Part shown: piece after piece, positions 1-3,790 of the stretch
Layout: each line of letters begins with the position of its first letter
Numbering within the stretch: the stretch's first letter is position 1
The notes under the pieces: model-generated
What the model was told of the DNA's origin: nothing
Seen by the model: only the letters and a program-made list of their open reading frames with translations
Databases searched by the model: none
Position numbers and translations under genes: made by a program
NCBI GenBank assembly: GCA_965366365.1
Contig: CBDUEV010000113.1
Coordinates: 1 to 6,459, forward strand
Direction of reading: 5' to 3'
Source: CBDUEV01 sp965366365
Lineage (GTDB): Bacteria; Actinomycetota; Acidimicrobiia; Spongiisociales; JAENVV01
DNA: 6,459 bases

Positions 1-1458
1 AGTCCGCAGGACATCGTGGATCGCTATCACGCCGAGTTTCTGGCCAATTGGCGTTCCCTGGGGATCTCGTGGGATCTCTACACATCCACCGCCACGGAGA
101 ACCATGCTGAGGTCACCCAGGACATCTTCATGGGGTTGCTCGACAATGGGTATCTCGAAAAGAAGACCACCGATCAGTTCTTCGACCCGGATGTGGGTCG
201 GTTCCTGCCGGATCGGTATGTCGAGGGCACGTGTCCCCACTGCGATTACGCCGAGGCGCGCGGGGACCAGTGCGACAACTGCGGCCGCACGCTCGACCCT
301 TCCGATCTGATCGGGCCGCGCTCGAAGCTGAGTGGAGCCACACCGGAGACCCGCTCCACCGAACACTTCTTTCTCATGCTTTCCAAGCTCGAACCGCTCG
401 TCGCTGAATGGCTCGACACCCGCGTCGGATGGCGGCGCCACGTTATCAACTGGGCGCGCAGCTTCGTGGCCGACGGCCTCCACGATCGAGCCATCACCCG
501 CGACCTCGACTGGGGTGTGCCCGTGCCGGTGGACGATCTCGGCCCCGGCAAACGCATCTACGTGTGGTTCGATGCCGTCATCGGCTATCTCTCCGCCGCC
601 AAGGAATGGTCCGCGGCAGCCGGGGTTCCCGACGCCTGGCGACTGTGGTGGGAGAGCCCCGAGGCGGAGTCGTACTACTTCGTCGGGAAAGACAACATTC
701 CGTTTCACGCGGTCATGTGGCCGGCCATGCTGATGGGGTACGGCGGCCTCAACCTTCCCACGAATGTACCGGCCAACCAGTACATCACCTTCTCCGGTGA
801 CAAGGCGTCGGCGAGCCGAGGGGTCGGAAAGTCGATCACCTATTACACCGAGCGGATGGAAGGTGACGCAATCCGATACGCGTTGGCCTCGAACCTTCCC
901 GAGCAGAACGACACCGATATCACCGAAGCGGAACTCGTTCGAGCGGTCAACACGGAGTTGGTATCCACATGGGGCAACCTGGTCAACCGGGTGCTGGCGA
1001 TGAGTTGGAAGAACTTCGACGGGGCCATTCCCCAACCCGGGCAACTGACGGAGCGAGATCGCCAACTGCTCGACACCGTGGATGCTGCGCTCGTGGAAGC
1101 CGCCGCCCGCATCGAAGCCGTCGAGCTGAAGGCAGGCCTTCGCTCGATGATGAACGCCGCCCAAGCCACCAACGTCTACCTCAATGAGACCGAGCCGTGG
1201 AAGCTGGTCAAGAACGATCTCGGCCAGGCTGCCACCGTTCTCCACACCGCCCTGTCCGCCATCAACGGGATCAAGACCGGGCTGTTCCCGTACCTGCCGT
1301 TCACGAGCGCCCGCATCCACGAATGGCTGGGACAAGAAGGCACCGTCCCGTCGCACGGATGGGTCCGCACGGTGGTCATGCCGGGCGTGCCGCTCACCAA
1401 ACCCGAACCGCTCTTCCGCATCGTCGAACTGGAACCAGAGGCGGAGGGGACGGACTGA
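1..1458 (+). CDS. metG: Methionyl-tRNA synthetase, 5'-truncated by the window edge
   Basis: This cytoplasmic class I aminoacyl-tRNA synthetase charges tRNA-Met with methionine using ATP. The reading frame is open from base 1, so the gene begins upstream; by comparison with relatives, roughly 60-80 N-terminal residues including the HIGH motif are missing. Visible in order: a connective-peptide zinc knuckle with four cysteines (codons at 232, 241, 271 and 280, CX2CX9CX2C); LHDRAITRDLDWGVPVP; YVWFDA followed by the GKDNIPFH motif near 685-708; and a KMSKS-loop equivalent at 802-816 reading KASAS, followed by RGVGKS. Next come the WGNLVNR segment and a helical anticodon-binding domain (EPWKLVKN, then LFPYLPF). 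The protein ends there, with no C-terminal EMAP/OB-fold tRNA-binding domain, as in many actinobacterial forms. The stop is TGA 1456-1458 and lies inside a perfect hairpin. Identity is very secure; the altered KMSKS loop is the odd point. Confidence 0.97.
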   Translation, partial: SPQDIVDRYHAEFLANWRSLGISWDLYTSTATENHAEVTQDIFMGLLDNGYLEKKTTDQFFDPDVGRFLPDRYVEGTCPHCDYAEARGDQCDNCGRTLDPSDLIGPRSKLSGATPETRSTEHFFLMLSKLEPLVAEWLDTRVGWRRHVINWARSFVADGLHDRAITRDLDWGVPVPVDDLGPGKRIYVWFDAVIGYLSAAKEWSAAAGVPDAWRLWWESPEAESYYFVGKDNIPFHAVMWPAMLMGYGGLNLPTNVPANQYITFSGDKASASRGVGKSITYYTERMEGDAIRYALASNLPEQNDTDITEAELVRAVNTELVSTWGNLVNRVLAMSWKNFDGAIPQPGQLTERDRQLLDTVDAALVEAAARIEAVELKAGLRSMMNAAQATNVYLNETEPWKLVKNDLGQAATVLHTALSAINGIKTGLFPYLPFTSARIHEWLGQEGTVPSHGWVRTVVMPGVPLTKPEPLFRIVELEPEAEGTD

Positions 1459-1472
1459 AGTCCGTCCCCTCC
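1443..1472 (+). terminator. Perfect hairpin over the metG stop codon, probable terminator
   Basis: The arms GGAGGGGACGGACT (1443-1456) and AGTCCGTCCCCTCC (1459-1472) are exact reverse complements separated only by GA. In RNA this would be about 13 GC-rich pairs closed by a UGAA loop, and C1442-G1473 extends it by one pair. The metG TGA sits at the apex. No T-run follows, so it is not a canonical Rho-independent terminator; U-tract-less hairpins have been proposed as terminators in Actinobacteria. It could equally be a dispersed palindromic repeat or an mRNA 3'-end stabiliser. The hairpin is certain from sequence; its role is inferred. Confidence 0.55.
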
Positions 1473-1475
1473 GTT

Positions 1476-1500
1476 GCAGTTCTGACGTTGTCAGAACTGC
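1476..1500. repeat. Second perfect inverted repeat downstream of metG
   Basis: The arms GCAGTTCTGAC (1476-1486) and GTCAGAACTGC (1490-1500) are exact reverse complements around a GTT loop. It lies 3 bp after the stop-codon hairpin, so the two form a tandem stem-loop pair. No T-run follows. It may back up termination, or the pair may be a REP-like dispersed element. The structure is read directly; the function is inference. Confidence 0.6.
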
Positions 1501-1587
1501 CGCTGGGCGGGGTAGGGGGAGTGAGGCATCTCCGGCTGTCCTTCTGTTGTGGCGTCGTTGGAACTGCGGCGGGGTGGGAAGAGTGAG
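1494..1587. repeat. Imperfect direct repeat in the metG-downstream spacer
   Basis: GAACTGC at 1494-1500 recurs at 1561-1567. Each copy is followed by a G-rich 20-mer: GGCGGGGTAGGGGGAGTGAG at 1506-1525 and GGCGGGGTGGGAAGAGTGAG at 1568-1587. The 20-mers match at 17 of 20 positions; the first copy has five extra bases (1501-1505) before the 20-mer. The arrangement looks like an old tandem duplication of about 62-67 bp. The rest of 1459-1644 contains no gene that I can support. Confidence 0.45.
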
Positions 1588-1629
1588 ACTCCTGGTGAAC
1601 AGGACTCGAACCGTCCCCGGCGCTGCCGC

Positions 1630-1635
1630 TAACCT
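1630..1635 (+). promoter_or_regulatory. Candidate -10 box of a leaderless promoter
   Basis: TAACCT fits the actinobacterial TANNNT -10 pattern and ends 9 bp before the ATG at 1645. No purine-rich Shine-Dalgarno lies next to that ATG (the preceding bases are CTCCCTGGTCT). This suggests transcription starts at or very near the start codon. No clear -35 hexamer is seen. Confidence 0.4.
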
Positions 1636-1644
1636 CCCTGGTCT

Positions 1645-2349
1645 ATGAATCTCGCCCTCGCCTTCCTGGCGGCCCTGGGAGCCTCTGCCTTCGGATTCGA
1701 TCTCGGGCGTGACGCCCTACGGCGACCGAGGCCCCACGTGGTCGCCTACGCAGCCGGAATCGGAATGTTTGCGCTGGCCTCGTGGGCGTTCTTCTTCGGC
1801 GTTGCCTTTGGATGGTCGGCGGCGAGCTACAAGGTGTTCTTCCTGTTCGGCGCCGTGCTCAACGTCCCCTACCTGGCGTTGGGTTCCGTGCACCTGGTCA
1901 TCGGTGAACGGACCGGCCGGGCCATGAGCGGGCTGCTCGCAGGGTTCACTCTCATCGCCGCCCTGCAGATCCTCCCGGCTTCTCTCCTGCCACTCGGCAA
2001 CGGGACGATCCCTGATGCCGGCGAAGTCTTCAGAGTGGGCGGGCCGCGCCTACTCGCCATCCTGGCAGGAGCCGTCGGAGGCACGCTGCTCCTGGCGCTG
2101 GCGCTCGTGTCGGCGGTCCGGTTCTGGCGGTCGAACCGCAAGGTCGTGCTCGGCAACCTGCTCATCGCGGCCGGAACGCTCGCTGCGGCCAGCGGCGGCT
2201 CAGTGCTCGCGCTGACCGGCCAGTCGGGCTTCTTTGCCGTCACGCTGGCGATGGCTTCGTTCCTGATCTGGGCCGGCTATCGAGTGGCTTCGGGAGCCCG
2301 CCGCCGCTCCACCGCAGACACCGGCGTCTCCGCCGCCGGCGGACGTTGA
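1645..2349 (+). CDS. Seven-helix integral membrane protein, function unknown
   Basis: A 234-residue very hydrophobic protein that I do not recognise as a named family. Seven probable membrane helices can be read at about residues 2-18, 33-53, 62-86, 93-115, 135-159, 167-190 and 195-213. Short basic loops (RDALRRPRP at 22-30, RFWRSNRK at 159-166) fit the positive-inside rule, with those loops cytoplasmic. The second and third helices carry aromatic-rich segments (WAFFFG, SYKVFFLFG), and one polar loop with acidic residues lies at 118-132. The C-terminus is a short Arg/Ser/Ala-rich tail. There is no soluble domain, signal peptide or catalytic motif. The ATG at 1645 is preferred because a TANNNT box lies just upstream and the first helix begins at once. 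It is separated from metG by two hairpins, so it is probably an independent unit, and it converges on the aldolase gene. A sensor or transporter role cannot be inferred. Confidence 0.85.
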   Translation: MNLALAFLAALGASAFGFDLGRDALRRPRPHVVAYAAGIGMFALASWAFFFGVAFGWSAASYKVFFLFGAVLNVPYLALGSVHLVIGERTGRAMSGLLAGFTLIAALQILPASLLPLGNGTIPDAGEVFRVGGPRLLAILAGAVGGTLLLALALVSAVRFWRSNRKVVLGNLLIAAGTLAAASGGSVLALTGQSGFFAVTLAMASFLIWAGYRVASGARRRSTADTGVSAAGGR

Positions 2350-2424
2350 TCCCGCTGGTGGCCCCACTCTTGGGCTGATCCGTCAGCAGCGAGTTCCGGG
2401 CGACCAGCCTATGAAAGACAGCGT
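2350..2424. other. Convergent intergenic gap, no strong terminator
   Basis: These 75 bp separate two convergent genes. A 6-bp GC hairpin (TCCGCC 2329-2334 / GGCGGA 2338-2343) overlaps the end of the membrane gene, and a weak bulged stem lies at 2361-2375 (GCCC/GGGC). Neither is followed by a T-run on either strand. A shared bidirectional terminator would be expected here but is not convincingly visible. Confidence 0.3.
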
Positions 2425-3474
2425 CTAGGCGATGGTCACCTCGTCGGACAAGAACACGTCCTGGATGGCGTTGAGGAGCTCGATTCCCTCCGCCATCGGG
2501 CGTTGGAAGGCCTTGCGACCGCTGATGAGCCCCATCCCGCCTGCCCGCTTGTTGATCACCGCCGTTCGGACCGCCTGAGCCAGATCGCCCGCCCCTGAGG
2601 AGGCGCCGCCTGAGTTGATGAGCCCACTGCGGCCCATGTAGCAGTTGGCCACCTGCCAGCGGGTCAGGTCGATCGGATGATCGGTGGTCAGCTCCTCGTA
2701 CACCCGCGGGTGGGTCTTTCCGAACCCGACGGCGCCGAAGCCGTTGTTGTTCTCCGGTTGTTTCTGCTTGATGATGTCCGCTTCGATCGTCACGCCCAGG
2801 TGATTGGCTTGGGCTGTCAGGTCGGCGGACGCTTCGTAATTGACGCCATCCACGCTGAACTCGGGATTCCGCAGGTAGCACCACAAAACCGTGAACATGC
2901 CGAGCTCGTGGGCCCTGGCGAAGGCGTCGCTCACCTCCTGCAACTGTCGCATCGAGTAATCCGACCCGAAGTAGATGGTGGCGCCGACACCGGCCGCTCC
3001 CAGTTCGAACGCCTGGTCGGAGGTTCCGAACATCACCTGGTCGTACGTGGTCGGGTACGTGAGCAGCTCGTTGTGGTTGAGCTTCACGATGAACGGGATC
3101 TTGTGGGCGTAGCGTCTCGATACCGATCCCAGGACGCCCAGAGTGCTGGCCACTCCGTTGCAGCCCGCCTCGAGGGCGAGTTTGACGATGTTGGCGGGGT
3201 CGAAGTAGGCGGGATTGGGGGCGAAGGACGCCGCAGCCGAGTGTTCGATGCCCTGATCCACCGGGAGAATCGAGAGATAGCCGCTCCCGCCCAGTCGTCC
3301 TTGATCGAAGAAGGCCTGCAGGTTGCGCAGGACGCGGGGCGAACGGTCGGTCTGCGCAACCACCCGATCGACGAAGTCGGGTCCCGGCAGCGAAAGATCG
3401 CCTGGGGGGATCCCCTTCGACTCGTGAGTCAACAGGTCTTCAGCCTCTTGGCCGAGCAATGCAGCAATGTCCAT
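2425..3474 (-). CDS. fbaB: Class I fructose-bisphosphate aldolase, FbaB type
   Basis: This cytosolic enzyme reversibly cleaves fructose 1,6-bisphosphate to dihydroxyacetone phosphate and glyceraldehyde 3-phosphate in glycolysis and gluconeogenesis. Class I enzymes use a Schiff-base lysine, not a metal. The 349-residue product is about as long as E. coli FbaB and resembles it along its length: LPVDQGIEH (70-78), KLNHNELLTYP (131-141), IYFGSDYS (167-174), EADIIKQK (231-238), ANCYMGRSGLINSGG (276-290), AVINKRAGGMGL (305-316) and an IQDVFLSDEVTIA C-terminus. The Schiff-base lysine is most likely in the EADIIKQK strand (K236 or K238); I cannot fix which by eye. The gene has AGGAG 9 nt before its ATG, ends at TAG (2425-2427), and is divergent from the cotransporter gene. 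It looks intact and monocistronic. Class II metal-dependent aldolase is the usual form in many well-studied Actinobacteria, so the class I form is a mild surprise. Confidence 0.95.
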   Translation of the reverse strand: MDIAALLGQEAEDLLTHESKGIPPGDLSLPGPDFVDRVVAQTDRSPRVLRNLQAFFDQGRLGGSGYLSILPVDQGIEHSAAASFAPNPAYFDPANIVKLALEAGCNGVASTLGVLGSVSRRYAHKIPFIVKLNHNELLTYPTTYDQVMFGTSDQAFELGAAGVGATIYFGSDYSMRQLQEVSDAFARAHELGMFTVLWCYLRNPEFSVDGVNYEASADLTAQANHLGVTIEADIIKQKQPENNNGFGAVGFGKTHPRVYEELTTDHPIDLTRWQVANCYMGRSGLINSGGASSGAGDLAQAVRTAVINKRAGGMGLISGRKAFQRPMAEGIELLNAIQDVFLSDEVTIA

Positions 3475-3483
3475 TCGGTCTCG

Positions 3484-3488
3484 CTCCT
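3484..3488 (-). promoter_or_regulatory. Shine-Dalgarno of the aldolase gene
   Basis: On the minus strand AGGAG, within GAGAGGAGCGA, lies 9 nt before the ATG at 3474. This supports the start chosen for the aldolase and contrasts with the apparently leaderless genes nearby. Confidence 0.65.
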
Positions 3489-3503
3489 CTCACGTAGACA
3501 CGA

Positions 3504-3509
3504 AGTATG
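3504..3509 (-). promoter_or_regulatory. Candidate -10 box for the aldolase gene
   Basis: CATACT on the minus strand matches TATAAT at four of six positions and would give a leader of roughly 20-25 nt containing the Shine-Dalgarno. The expected -35 position (about 3527-3532) has no TTGACA-like hexamer but overlaps a small dyad at 3515-3529. Speculative. Confidence 0.25.
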
Positions 3510-3514
3510 GCGTA

Positions 3515-3529
3515 CCCGATTCGATCGGG
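3515..3529. promoter_or_regulatory. Dyad CCCGAT-N3-ATCGGG upstream of the aldolase
   Basis: Exact inverted repeat CCCGAT (3515-3520) and ATCGGG (3524-3529) with a TCG centre, just upstream of the candidate aldolase -10. The position suits an operator or activator site. A 6-bp arm can arise by chance in GC-rich DNA, so support is modest. Confidence 0.25.
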
Positions 3530-3596
3530 GAGGGGCCGTTTTGCCTTTTGATTTTCGCGGTTCGAGAGATCCTCTGCCCGAATGACGATGGCGTGG

Positions 3597-3608
3597 CACA
3601 CCGGTGTG
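3597..3608. promoter_or_regulatory. 12-bp perfect palindrome CACACCGGTGTG
   Basis: An exact palindrome in the middle of the divergent intergenic region, about 170 bp upstream of the cotransporter start. Its symmetry suits a dimeric regulator. No matching half-site was seen elsewhere in this region, and no regulator gene is adjacent. Confidence 0.3.
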
Positions 3609-3761
3609 GAATCATCGGTCCATGCACATCCCTGGCTGCCGACGCCGACGCGACAAACCAAGCAGGTCGGGTGACGTCGGCGGCAGCTGCGGACCCGAAA
3701 CCCGACCGGCCACGAGGCGATCTGAGTCGCTACGTCCACCATCGGCCGCCGCCTGCCCGGT

Positions 3762-3790
3762 CGGAGTGTCACCGCGTGTCTGACACTCCG
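3762..3790. promoter_or_regulatory. 10-bp inverted repeat bracketing the cotransporter start codon
   Basis: The arms CGGAGTGTCA (3762-3771) and TGACACTCCG (3781-3790) are exact reverse complements around a 9-nt spacer, CCGCGTGTC. The left arm contains the GGAG ribosome binding site (3763-3766) and the GTG start (3776-3778) lies in the loop. The right-arm bases GACAC could also pair with GTGTC at 3776-3780, which includes the start codon, so two alternative stems compete. As RNA it would hide the ribosome binding site; as DNA it would suit an operator. A dispersed palindromic repeat is also possible. Confidence 0.5.
3763..3766 (+). promoter_or_regulatory. Ribosome binding site deciding the GTG start
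   Basis: GGAG lies 9 nt before GTG 3776 and is the reason this start was chosen over the distant in-frame ATG at 3467. It lies wholly inside the left arm of the 3762-3790 inverted repeat. Confidence 0.5.

Larger units (their letters stand above)
3475..3775. other. Divergent intergenic region between aldolase and cotransporter
   Basis: About 300 bp without a gene that I can support. It holds the aldolase start signals (3484-3509), two dyads (3515-3529 and 3597-3608), a short T-rich island near 3538-3556, a questionable 53-codon ORF (3622-3783), and the inverted repeat around the cotransporter start. The cotransporter frame stays open back to an ATG at 3467, but the extra residues are Arg/Pro/Ala-rich, contain no membrane segment and resemble nothing in the family, so I treat that stretch as non-coding. 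Confidence 0.6.

Noticed and set aside
1595..1620. tRNA-like T-arm on the minus strand (GGTTCGAGTCC followed by TTCACCA)
   Set aside because: The T-stem does not pair beyond two bases, there is no room for a 7-bp acceptor stem before CCA, and no anticodon or D arm is present upstream.
2677..3585. 302-codon plus-strand frame opposite the aldolase
   Set aside because: Entirely antisense to a clearly identified, full-length aldolase and without any family motif.
3467..3775. N-terminal extension of the cotransporter to an ATG at 3467
   Set aside because: It would overlap the aldolase start and add 103 Arg/Pro/Ala-rich residues with no family similarity, while GTG 3776 has GGAG at good spacing and precedes TM1 closely.
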